Of a stretch of DNA of 64,000 bases, positions 26,090 to 33,622 are shown in pieces. How positions within the stretch are numbered: the first letter of the stretch is position 1; the number at the start of each line of letters is the position of its first letter. The stretch lies in the NCBI RefSeq assembly GCF_964252635.1, contig NZ_CAXUNP010000001.1:124001-188000 (forward strand), read 5' to 3'. A model generated the notes under the pieces. That model was not told the DNA's origin. It saw only the letters and a list, made by a program, of their open reading frames with translations, and ran no database searches. Made by a program: the position numbers and the translations under genes. This DNA is from Jatrophihabitans sp964252635 (lineage in GTDB: Bacteria > Actinomycetota > Actinomycetes > Mycobacteriales > Jatrophihabitantaceae).

Positions 26090-27597
26090 GACACGAGCTC
26101 CGGGCTCTGGCCGGTGGCGGCGCGCATGATCGAGTTCTCGTCGGCCTCGGCCCGCGTGAGGTCGGCGGTGAGTCGCCCCTCCCGCAGAACCAGGACACGG
26201 TCGGCCATACCCAGGACCTCCGGCAGTTCGGACGAGATCATCAGCACGGCCATCCCGTCGGCGACCAGGCCGTCGAGGATCCGGTGGACCTCGGCCTTGG
26301 TGCCGACGTCGATGCCCCGCGTGGGTTCGTCGATGATCAACAATTTGGGTTCGCGGGCGAGCCACTTGCCCAGGACGACCTTCTGCTGGTTGCCGCCGGA
26401 CAGCGTCGACACCGCGTCGCGCATCCGGCCGTACTTCAGCTGCAGCCGCGGGGCCCAGGCCCGGGCCAGCGAGCGCTCGCTGCCCCGCAGGATCAGGCCC
26501 AGCCGGCTCAGGCGGGCCAACGACCCGAGCGCCATGTTCTGGTCGATGCCCAGGTCCATGACGAGGCCCTGCTGGCGCCGGTCCTCGGGGACCAGAGCCA
26601 TGCCGGCCGCCATCGCGGCGCGGGCGTTGCCGTTGGGCAATTCGCGCCCGGCGAGCCGCACCGTGCCGGACGTCCGCTTGTCGATGCCGAAGACGGCGCG
26701 GGCGACCTCGGAGCGCCCGGCGCCGACGAGCCCGGCCAGCGCGACGATCTCGCCCGCCCGCACCTCGAAGCTGACGTCGTGGAAGACGCCGGCGCGGTGC
26801 AGGTCGCGCACCTCGAGGACGACCTCGCCCGGCGCGGTGTCGGTCTTGGGGAACAACGCGTCGAGGTCGCGACCCACCATCGAACGGATGATGTCGTCGA
26901 CCGTGACCTCGTCGATGCCCGCGCTGCGGACGAAGCGGCCGTCACGCATGATCGTCACCCGCTGGCAGCAGGCGAAGACCTCTTCGAGCCGGTGGGAGAT
27001 GAACAGCACCGCCGCACCGCGGGCGCGCAACGTCTCGATGACCTGGAACAGCCGCACGACCTCGACCGTGGTCAGCGCCGCGGTGGGTTCGTCCATCACC
27101 AGCACCTGGGCGTCGAAGGACAGCGCCTTGGCGATCTCGACGATCTGCTGGTCGGCCACCGACAGGCCACGCGCAGGTCGGGCGGGATCGAGGGCGACAC
27201 CGAGCTCGGTGAAGATGTCGGCCGCCGCGCGCTGCATGGCCCGTCGGTCGATACGACGCCCACCGCCCCGTGGCTGGCGGCCCATGAAGATGTTCTCGGC
27301 GACCGTGAGGTCGGGGAACAGCGAGGGCTCCTGGTAGATGATTGCGACGCCGGCGGCCTGCGCGTCCGACGGCCCGGTGAAGGCGACCTCGCGGCCGTCG
27401 AGGCTCAGCGTCCCTGAGTCGGGGCGGTGGACACCGCCCAGGATCTTCACCAGCGTCGACTTGCCCGCACCGTTCTCGCCGACCAGGGCGTGCGCCTCAC
27501 CGCCCAGCAGCGTGATCGACCCGTCGCCGAGCGCGGTCACCGCACCGAAGCTCTTGGTCGCCCGGTCCAGGACGAGCCGGGGCGTGCTGTCCGCCAT
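26086..27597 (-). CDS. rhaT: Rhamnose ABC transporter ATPase, double domain
   Basis: A 503-residue sugar-import ATPase of the RbsA/CUT2 type with two ABC domains. The first has Walker A GENGAGKST near residue 40 and signature LSVADQQIVEIAKAL. The second has degenerate LAGLVGAGRSEVARAVFG and TLSGGNQQKVVLGKWLA. It is the first gene of the minus-strand rhamnose operon and starts 28 bp from a TGAAACC-TTTCA palindrome, so it should be the gene most directly repressed by the divergent LacI-type regulator. Confidence 0.92.
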   Translation of the reverse strand: MADSTPRLVLDRATKSFGAVTALGDGSITLLGGEAHALVGENGAGKSTLVKILGGVHRPDSGTLSLDGREVAFTGPSDAQAAGVAIIYQEPSLFPDLTVAENIFMGRQPRGGGRRIDRRAMQRAAADIFTELGVALDPARPARGLSVADQQIVEIAKALSFDAQVLVMDEPTAALTTVEVVRLFQVIETLRARGAAVLFISHRLEEVFACCQRVTIMRDGRFVRSAGIDEVTVDDIIRSMVGRDLDALFPKTDTAPGEVVLEVRDLHRAGVFHDVSFEVRAGEIVALAGLVGAGRSEVARAVFGIDKRTSGTVRLAGRELPNGNARAAMAAGMALVPEDRRQQGLVMDLGIDQNMALGSLARLSRLGLILRGSERSLARAWAPRLQLKYGRMRDAVSTLSGGNQQKVVLGKWLAREPKLLIIDEPTRGIDVGTKAEVHRILDGLVADGMAVLMISSELPEVLGMADRVLVLREGRLTADLTRAEADENSIMRAATGQSPELVS

Positions 27598-27622
27598 GGC
27601 GAGCTCCGTTCTGACCGTTGGG

Positions 27623-27638
27623 AATGAAACCTTTCATT
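27623..27638. promoter_or_regulatory. LacI-type operator at the rhamnose ABC operon
   Basis: AATGAAACCTTTCATT has perfect 7-bp arms around a 2-nt centre. It lies 26 bp upstream of the ATPase start, where a bound repressor would block transcription. The half-site TGAAA is typical of LacI-family operators. Confidence 0.7.
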
Positions 27639-27779
27639 TCTGTGGTCGAGAACGTAATCTGCCTCACGCGGGTCGTCAAGGGTCTGTTTCCGCGTCGTTA
27701 CCGCGACGTTGCACCGCCCGGCGTCGGTCTCAACCCTGCGCCGTAGTGTTACGTCCTCGCTGTGCGAGACGGTTCTGGC

Positions 27780-27801
27780 TATATTTCGACGAAACGTTTT
27801 A
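27780..27801 (+). promoter_or_regulatory. Candidate promoter and operator of the LacI-type regulator
   Basis: A -10-like TATATT at 27780-27785 is followed at 27790-27801 by CGAAACGTTTTA, a second LacI-type palindrome (core AAACGTTT). The operator would overlap the start site of the regulator transcript, consistent with autorepression. No clear -35 box is visible. Confidence 0.5.
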
Positions 27802-27840
27802 ATCGTGTGAGAGCCCGGTCCAGGGCGCGGGAGGGGCGCG

Positions 27841-28863
27841 ATGAGCGAGTCCGCCAGCGTCGTCGACGTCGCCGAACGCGCGGGAGTCTCGCTGGGCACG
27901 GTGTCCAACGTCCTCAACCGCCCCGATCGGGTCGCCCCCGCCACCCGGGACCGGGTGATGACGGCGATCCGCGAGCTCGGCTTCGTGCGCAACGAGGCAG
28001 CCCGCCAGCTGCGAGCCGGCCGCAGCCGCACCATCGGTCTCGTGGTCCTCGACGTGGCCAACCCGTTCTTCACCGACCTCGCCCGCGGGGTCGAGACCAC
28101 CGCCGGCCGCAGCGGGCTCTCGGTCGTGCTGTGCAACAGCAACGACGACCCCGACCGTGAGGGGCACTACCTGAGCCTGCTCCAGGAGCAACGCGCCTTC
28201 GGCATCCTCATCACCCCGGTGGCCCAGAGCCAGCCGATGATCGAGGCGGTGCGCCGCCGAGGGACACCGGTGGTGCTCGTCGACCGCGGCTCGAACCGGC
28301 GGCAGTGCTCGGTGTCGGTCAACGACAAGGTCGGCGGCGAGCTCGCCGCGGCCCACCTGGTGGCGCAGGGTCACCGACGCCTGGCCTTCGTGGGCGGCCC
28401 GCTGTCGCTCAACCAGGTGCAGGAGAGGCTGACCGGGTCCCGTGACGCGCTGCGTGCCGCCGGGTTGCCGGACGACGCGATCGTGGTCCTCGAGACGCCG
28501 CGGCTCGACGTCGCCTCCGGTCGCGCCACGGGCGCGCAGCTGGCCGCGATGCCGGCGCGGGACCGGCCCACGGCCGTGCTCTGCGCGAACGACCTGCTGG
28601 CCCTGGGCCTGCTGCAGGACTGCACGCAGCGCCGGTGGTCGGTGCCCGACGACCTCGCCATCGTCGGTTACGACGACATCGACTTCGCCTCGGCCGCCGC
28701 GGTGCCGCTGACCTCGGTGCGCCAGCCACGCGCGCAACTCGGGCAGGCGGCGATGGAGCTGCTGCTCGAGGAAGCCAACGATCCCGCGCACCACCGTCAT
28801 CGTCAGGTCGTCTTCGAGCCGGAACTCGTGGTGCGGGATTCGACGTCGGCGAGCGCGGCATGA
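27841..28863 (+). CDS. LacI family transcriptional regulator of the rhamnose locus
   Basis: A 340-residue LacI/GalR protein. The N-terminal helix-turn-helix VVDVAERAGVSLGTVSNVLN and hinge region RNEAARQLRAGRSRTIGLVV are complete. The effector domain includes DVANPFFTDLARGVE and DDLAIVGYDDIDFASAAAVP with the usual C-terminal contact sequence. It is divergent from the rhamnose ABC operon and its stop overlaps the lutA start (ATGA), so it is cotranscribed with lutABC. L-rhamnose or a derivative is the expected inducer. Three TGAAAC-type palindromes in the locus are its likely sites. Confidence 0.9.
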   Translation: MSESASVVDVAERAGVSLGTVSNVLNRPDRVAPATRDRVMTAIRELGFVRNEAARQLRAGRSRTIGLVVLDVANPFFTDLARGVETTAGRSGLSVVLCNSNDDPDREGHYLSLLQEQRAFGILITPVAQSQPMIEAVRRRGTPVVLVDRGSNRRQCSVSVNDKVGGELAAAHLVAQGHRRLAFVGGPLSLNQVQERLTGSRDALRAAGLPDDAIVVLETPRLDVASGRATGAQLAAMPARDRPTAVLCANDLLALGLLQDCTQRRWSVPDDLAIVGYDDIDFASAAAVPLTSVRQPRAQLGQAAMELLLEEANDPAHHRHRQVVFEPELVVRDSTSASAA

Positions 28864-29600
28864 AGGTCGCATTGTTCGCCACCTGCCTCGTCGACGCGCT
28901 GTTCCCCGACGTCGCCAAGGCCACCGTCACCGTCCTGCGCCGGCTCGGTCACGACCCCGAGTTCCCGCTGCAGCAGAGCTGCTGCGGCCAGATGCACGTC
29001 AACACCGGGTACCCGCGCGAGGCCCTGCCGCTGGTGCGCGACCACGTCGACACGTTCGAGCCGTTCGACGCCGTCGTGGCGCCTAGCGGCTCGTGCGTCG
29101 GCTCGATCCGCCATCAGCACGCCGAGCTCGCCGAGCAGGCCGGCGACCACGCCCTGGCCGAGCGGGCCCGAGCCGTCGCCGCCAGGACCTACGAGCTCTC
29201 GGAGTTCCTGGTCGACGTGCTCGGCGTGGTCGACGTCGGTGCGTACTTCCCGCACCGTGTCACCTACCACCCGACGTGCCACTCGTTGCGGTTGCTGCGG
29301 GTGGGCGAACGCCCCTACCGGCTGCTGCGTGCGGTGCGCGGCATCGATCTGGTCGAGCTGCCGCGGGCCGAGGAGTGCTGCGGCTTCGGCGGTACGTTCG
29401 CGGTGAAGAACGGGGAGGTGTCCACGGCGATGCTGGCCGACAAGATGCGCGCCGTCGGCGACACCGGCGCGAGCGTGTGCACGGCCGGCGACGCCTCGTG
29501 CCTGATGCACATCGGCGGCGGGCTGGCCCGGTTGCGGACCGGCACACGCACCGTCCACCTGGCCGAGATCCTGGCCGGCACGATGGACTCCCCCGCATGA
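28860..29600 (+). CDS. lutA: L-lactate utilisation protein A (Fe-S oxidoreductase)
   Basis: A 246-residue protein with two cysteine-rich CCG domains, as in LutA/YkgE. The first half has CLVDALFP, QQSCCGQMHVNTGYPREA and APSGSCVGSIRH; the second has TYHPTCHSLRLL, EECCGFGGTFAVKNGE and DASCLMHIGGG. Together with LutB and LutC it oxidises L-lactate to pyruvate at the membrane-linked electron chain. The ATG at 28860 overlaps the regulator stop, and the gene overlaps lutB by four bases. Confidence 0.93.
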   Translation: MKVALFATCLVDALFPDVAKATVTVLRRLGHDPEFPLQQSCCGQMHVNTGYPREALPLVRDHVDTFEPFDAVVAPSGSCVGSIRHQHAELAEQAGDHALAERARAVAARTYELSEFLVDVLGVVDVGAYFPHRVTYHPTCHSLRLLRVGERPYRLLRAVRGIDLVELPRAEECCGFGGTFAVKNGEVSTAMLADKMRAVGDTGASVCTAGDASCLMHIGGGLARLRTGTRTVHLAEILAGTMDSPA

Positions 29601-31018
29601 CCTTCCTCGGCATGCCCGCGGGCTCGGGGCAGCTGACCGGCGACCGGTCCTTCCCCGCCGCCGCGCACGACGCGCTCGCCGACACCCAGCTGCGGCACAA
29701 CCTGGCCAACGCCACGTCCACCATCCGCACCAAGCGCGCCGGCGTGGTGGCCGAGGTGCCGGACTGGGCCGAGCTGCGCGCTGCGGGTGCGGCGATCAAG
29801 GACGACGTGCTCGCCCACCTCGACACCCACCTCGTCCGTCTCGAGCAGCAGGTCACCGCGCGCGGCGGCACCGTGCACTGGGCCCGCGACGCCGACGAGG
29901 CGAACCACATCGTCACCGAACTCGTCCGCGCCACCGGGGAGCGGGAAGTCGTCAAGGTCAAGTCGATGGCCACCCAGGAGATCGGCCTGAACGAGGCCCT
30001 CGACGCCGCCGGGATCACCGCCACCGAGACCGACCTCGCCGAGCTCATCGTGCAGCTCGGCAACGACCGGCCCAGCCACATCCTGGTACCCGCCATCCAC
30101 CGCAACCGCAGCGAGATCCGCGGGATCTTCGCCCGGGAGATGCCCGACGTAGACCCCGACCTGACCGACGAGCCCCGGGTGCTCGCCGAGGCCGCGCGGC
30201 GTCACCTGCGGCGCAAGTTCCTGAGCGCCCGGGTCGCGATCAGCGGGGCCAACTTCGCGGTCGCCGAGACGGGCACGCTCGCCGTCGTCGAGTCCGAGGG
30301 CAACGGCCGGATGTGCCTGACCCTGCCGCGCACGCTGATCACCGTCATGGGCATCGAGAAGCTGGTGCCCACCTGGCGCGACCTCGAGGTCTTCCTGCAG
30401 CTGCTGCCGCGCAGCAGCACCGGCGAACGGATGAACCCGTACACGTCGATGTGGACGGGTGCGACTGAGGGTCAAGACTTCCACCTCGTCCTGCTCGACA
30501 ACGGGCGCACAGCCACGCTGGCCGACCCGCATGGCCGCGACGCGCTGCGCTGCATCCGCTGCTCGGCTTGCCTCAACGTCTGCCCGGTGTACGAGCGGGC
30601 CGGCGGGCACGCCTACGGGTCGACCTACCCCGGGCCGATCGGCGCGGTGCTCTCGCCGCAGATGACCGGCGTGACCGAAAACCAGTCGTTGCCGTTCGCG
30701 TCGTCGCTGTGCGGCGCCTGCTACGACGTCTGCCCGGTGGCCATCGACATCCCCTCGATGCTGGTGCACCTGCGTTCGCGGGTGACCGACGAGAAGGGCG
30801 CGACGCCCGAACGCGCGGCGATGCGATCGCTGGCGTGGGTGATGCGCTCGACGTGGCGCTGGACCCGTGCGGTGCGCGCGGCCCGGTTGTCCCGGCTGGT
30901 GCGCGGGCGGCGGGCGGTGCCGCCCCCGCTGTCGGCGTGGACCAGCTCGCGGGACATCCCCGAGCCGCCGCCGCAGAGCTTCCGCGACTGGTGGACCGAC
31001 GGCCAGGGCCGCTCGTGA
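29597..31018 (+). CDS. lutB: L-lactate utilisation protein B (Fe-S, LUD domain)
   Basis: A 473-residue protein with an N-terminal LUD domain (KVKSMATQEIGLNEALD; GANFAVAETGTLAVVESEGN) and two ferredoxin-like cysteine motifs near residues 320 and 375 (CIRCSACLNVCPVY and CGACYDVCPV). A C-terminal LutB extension ends in SFRDWWTDGQGRS. It is the iron-sulphur core of the LutABC lactate oxidase. ATG at 29597 (ATGA overlap with lutA); stop overlaps the GTG of lutC. Confidence 0.94.
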   Translation: MTFLGMPAGSGQLTGDRSFPAAAHDALADTQLRHNLANATSTIRTKRAGVVAEVPDWAELRAAGAAIKDDVLAHLDTHLVRLEQQVTARGGTVHWARDADEANHIVTELVRATGEREVVKVKSMATQEIGLNEALDAAGITATETDLAELIVQLGNDRPSHILVPAIHRNRSEIRGIFAREMPDVDPDLTDEPRVLAEAARRHLRRKFLSARVAISGANFAVAETGTLAVVESEGNGRMCLTLPRTLITVMGIEKLVPTWRDLEVFLQLLPRSSTGERMNPYTSMWTGATEGQDFHLVLLDNGRTATLADPHGRDALRCIRCSACLNVCPVYERAGGHAYGSTYPGPIGAVLSPQMTGVTENQSLPFASSLCGACYDVCPVAIDIPSMLVHLRSRVTDEKGATPERAAMRSLAWVMRSTWRWTRAVRAARLSRLVRGRRAVPPPLSAWTSSRDIPEPPPQSFRDWWTDGQGRS

Positions 31019-31602
31019 ACGCTCGCGACGAGGTACTCGGCCGGATCCGGACGGCACTCACCGACCGCCCCGCACCCGCACCCGTCGTCCGGGACTACCG
31101 CGGGGTCCGCGGCGCGGGTGACGTCGACCTGTTCGTCGAGCGCGTCGACGACTACCGGGCAACCGTGCACCGCGACGTGCCGACCGGCGACGTGCTGCGT
31201 GGCCGCGGCATCACTCGCGTGGTCGTGCCCGACGGTTTCCCCGCCGAGCTGCTGCCCGCCGGCGTGGAGGTCGTCCGCGAGCCCGTCGACGTCGATGTCC
31301 TCGACGACGTGTCGGCCGTGCTGACGACCTGCCGCGTCGGTGTGGCCGAGACCGGCACGATCGTCCTCGACGCCGGGCCGGGCATGGGTCCGCGTGCGCT
31401 CACGCTGGTTCCCGACTACCACCTGGTCGTGGTGCACGCCGACCAGATCGTCGCCGGCGTCCCGGACGCGATCGCCGAGCTGGACCCGACCCGGCCGCTG
31501 ACCTGGATCAGCGGGCCGAGTGCCACCAGCGACATCGAGTTGAACCGGGTCGAGGGCGTGCACGGGCCACGGACCCTCGACGTCACCGTGCTGTCCGCCT
31601 AG
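31015..31602 (+). CDS. lutC: L-lactate utilisation protein C
   Basis: A 195-residue LUD-domain protein, the third LutABC component. It contains RDEVLGRIRTALTDRPAP at the N-terminus, VVVPDGFPAELLP, CRVGVAETGTIVLDAGPGMG, and TWISGPSATSDIELNRVEGV near the C-terminus, all LutC hallmarks. The GTG at 31015 overlaps the lutB stop (GTGA). It closes the regulator-lutABC operon; 34 bp follow before the next gene. Confidence 0.93.
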   Translation: MNARDEVLGRIRTALTDRPAPAPVVRDYRGVRGAGDVDLFVERVDDYRATVHRDVPTGDVLRGRGITRVVVPDGFPAELLPAGVEVVREPVDVDVLDDVSAVLTTCRVGVAETGTIVLDAGPGMGPRALTLVPDYHLVVVHADQIVAGVPDAIAELDPTRPLTWISGPSATSDIELNRVEGVHGPRTLDVTVLSA

Positions 31603-31636
31603 ACCGCGCAAGCTGGGCGCGGCAGGCTGTACGGGC

Positions 31637-32119
31637 ATGGACACCGCGCGCATCACCGAGATCCTCACCGACTCGGTCACGGCAGATCTCGTCGAGCGGC
31701 AACCGATCACGCAGATCGCCTACTCGGCGACCGACGGCAGCCCGCGGGCGGTTCCGGTCGGTTACCTGTTGCGCGAGGGCACGTTCCTGTTCTACACCGT
31801 GCCGACCTCCGACAAGGTGGCGGCGCTGCGTCGGGACCCGCGGATCGCGCTCACCGTCGACACCTTCCCGCCGCCGTGCTGCCTGCTCGTCCGGGGAACG
31901 GCCGAGCTGCGTGAGGAGGACGGTGTCCCCGACGAGTACCTCGAGGCGTCGTTCCGCACCATGCCGCAGGAGCAGCACGCCGGCTTCGAGCAGCAGGTCC
32001 GCTCGCTCTACGACTCGATGGTGCGGGTGATCGTGACGCCGACCTGGGTGCGCCTGAACGACTTCGAGCGCACCGCGCCGCGCGCGGTCGAGCGGTTGAT
32101 CCAGGCCAAGCAGGGGTGA
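31637..32119 (+). CDS. PPOX-class (pyridoxamine 5'-phosphate oxidase-fold) protein
   Basis: A 160-residue split-barrel flavin/F420-binding protein. Features are QIAYSATDGSPRAVPVGYLL, FLFYTVPTSDKVAALRRDP and RIALTVDTFPPP, followed by CLLVRGTAELRE. In actinobacteria, family members of this size bind F420 or FMN and reduce diverse substrates; the substrate is unknown. It sits in the same direction after lutC but has no clear role in lactate or rhamnose use. Confidence 0.75.
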   Translation: MDTARITEILTDSVTADLVERQPITQIAYSATDGSPRAVPVGYLLREGTFLFYTVPTSDKVAALRRDPRIALTVDTFPPPCCLLVRGTAELREEDGVPDEYLEASFRTMPQEQHAGFEQQVRSLYDSMVRVIVTPTWVRLNDFERTAPRAVERLIQAKQG

Positions 32120-32244
32120 CCTTCGCCGAGATCACCGCCGCCCGGGTGCCGGCGGGCTTGCGTGTCGAACCGGCCGAGCTGGGCGCCGACACCGGCGACC
32201 CGTGGTGCCGGCGGGTCGACGACGCCTCAGCCCGGACCCGGTGA
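32116..32244 (+). CDS. Possible 42-residue small protein
   Basis: A short frame begins with GTG at 32116, overlapping the preceding stop in the GTGA manner seen throughout this genome. It encodes a 42-residue polar peptide (VTFAEITAARVPAGLRVEPA at the start) and ends at TGA 32242-32244. No relative is recognised. The overlap and codon use make it possible, but it could be chance, or a remnant of a longer gene. Confidence 0.25.
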   Translation: MTFAEITAARVPAGLRVEPAELGADTGDPWCRRVDDASARTR

Positions 32245-32263
32245 CAAGTGGTTGCGCCCGCCG

Positions 32264-33496
32264 TCAGGCGCGATCGCGCCACGGCGCGCGGTAGGCGCGG
32301 TAGCTGATCAGGCCGGTCGGGTAGCTGGCGTCGAAGACCAGCCGGCCCGCGCGGGTGAACTCCGACAGGCGCGGCAGCGCGCCCCAGCCCGTGAAGATGT
32401 TGCCGTTGGGCAGCAACTGGGTGCTGCCCTGCGACGTCGCGCTCTGCGTGGCCGGTTCGTCGTCCTCCGCCACCAGCGTCGCGGTGCGGTGCCGGACGTC
32501 GAGCTTGACCACCTCAGAGCGGCTGTACGGCAGGGCCACCAGCACGCTGTTGCCGGTGTTCGCCAGGCCGGCGGCCGAGTTGTCGAAGACGGTGAAGACG
32601 CCGCGTCCGTGGTCCTCGATGTCGTGCTGCCAGGCGAACAGGGTGCCGGCGTTCGTGAGGGTGGTGCCCTTCGCCGCCTTCACCGTGAACGAGCTGTTCT
32701 TGCCGCCGAGCGTCCACAGGACCTTGCCCGTGCGGCGTTGGATGTCGTAGGCGGCCCAGGTGTTGCGCGAGTCGACGAGCAGGTTGTTGTGGCTGTCGAC
32801 CTTGACGGCGTTGACGTGGAACCAGTCCCAGGGCGTGCTGGCGCTCGCGGGCAGCGGCTGCTGACTGGCCGAGTACGGCACGTGGTCGGCGCTGTTCCAC
32901 GAGAACAGGACCTTGCCCGTCTTGATGTCGATCTCCTGCACGACGCCGTTGATGACGGCTTGGTTCGCCGGGCCGCCGATCGAGGTGAGGTCGGCCGTGG
33001 CCTTGGTGTAGGCCAGGACCAGCGCGGTGTTCTTCTTCGTGATCAGGAACTCGTGGCCGTCGGCGTGCAGGCCCTTGCCTGCGCGCACGGTGGAGATCCG
33101 CCGGTGGTGGCTGTCGTAGATGTAGTCGGCGCCGGTGGTCAGGCCGCCCAGGCCGGTGCCCTGCCAGAACGTGAGCACCGGTTTTCCGCGGTAGGTCTGC
33201 GGGCGGAAGTCGGCGATCTGCGTGCCTGCCGCGGCGCGGTGGAACCAGACGACCTTCTTCCCGTCGGGGCTGAGGATCTCGGCGCCCTGGCCGTAACTCG
33301 ACGAGGTCCCGTATGGAGCCACGAAGATGTCGCCCCGTGCGCGCGAACCGGCGTCGTCCTTGGCAATCGTCAGCCGCGGCGCCGGGAGCGCGGTGGCGGC
33401 GGGAGCGGCCGATGCCGTGCCCACCGTCGCGCTGATCGCTGTGACCGCCGCCAGCGCCGAGGCGCCGGCGAGCATCGCTGTCTTCCTTGCACGCAT
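32264..33496 (-). CDS. Secreted arylsulfotransferase-family protein
   Basis: A 410-residue exported protein. The signal peptide has an AxA-type site near residue 30 (GTASA/AP). The mature part is a beta-propeller-like arylsulfotransferase (ASST) protein: GAEILSPDGKKVVWFHRA, HADGHEFLITKKNTALVLAY, DWFHVNAVKVDSHNNLLVDS, and WTLGGKNSSFTV, then FAWQHDIEDHG. Conserved histidines in HADGHE, WFHVN and WQHD fit the family active site. It may transfer sulfate between phenolic compounds outside the cell; many actinobacterial members are untested. It is read away from the LuxR-type gene. Confidence 0.8.
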   Translation of the reverse strand: MRARKTAMLAGASALAAVTAISATVGTASAAPAATALPAPRLTIAKDDAGSRARGDIFVAPYGTSSSYGQGAEILSPDGKKVVWFHRAAAGTQIADFRPQTYRGKPVLTFWQGTGLGGLTTGADYIYDSHHRRISTVRAGKGLHADGHEFLITKKNTALVLAYTKATADLTSIGGPANQAVINGVVQEIDIKTGKVLFSWNSADHVPYSASQQPLPASASTPWDWFHVNAVKVDSHNNLLVDSRNTWAAYDIQRRTGKVLWTLGGKNSSFTVKAAKGTTLTNAGTLFAWQHDIEDHGRGVFTVFDNSAAGLANTGNSVLVALPYSRSEVVKLDVRHRTATLVAEDDEPATQSATSQGSTQLLPNGNIFTGWGALPRLSEFTRAGRLVFDASYPTGLISYRAYRAPWRDRA

Positions 33497-33524
33497 GCAC
33501 AGATCCCGTCTCGAGTACGCATGT

Positions 33525-33550
33525 CTACTTTGTTCATATACATACTTACC
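33525..33550 (-). promoter_or_regulatory. AT-rich promoter-like patch
   Basis: The only clearly AT-rich stretch in this part of the window (TTTGTTCATATACATACTTA) lies about 30-55 bp upstream of the arylsulfotransferase start. On the minus strand it offers TATATG/TATGAA as -10 candidates. No operator is evident. Confidence 0.35.
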
Positions 33551-33622
33551 AGGGCGGTTGTGGCCGTCGCTCGCGGACCCGGTCGTGCGTGGCGTACTGA
33601 CGACCCCGGGCAGGATCGCGCG

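Noticed and set aside
24848..27337. An 829-codon plus-strand open frame opposite the rhamnose transporter genes
   Set aside because: The minus strand carries clear permease and ATPase motifs; this frame is compositional noise.
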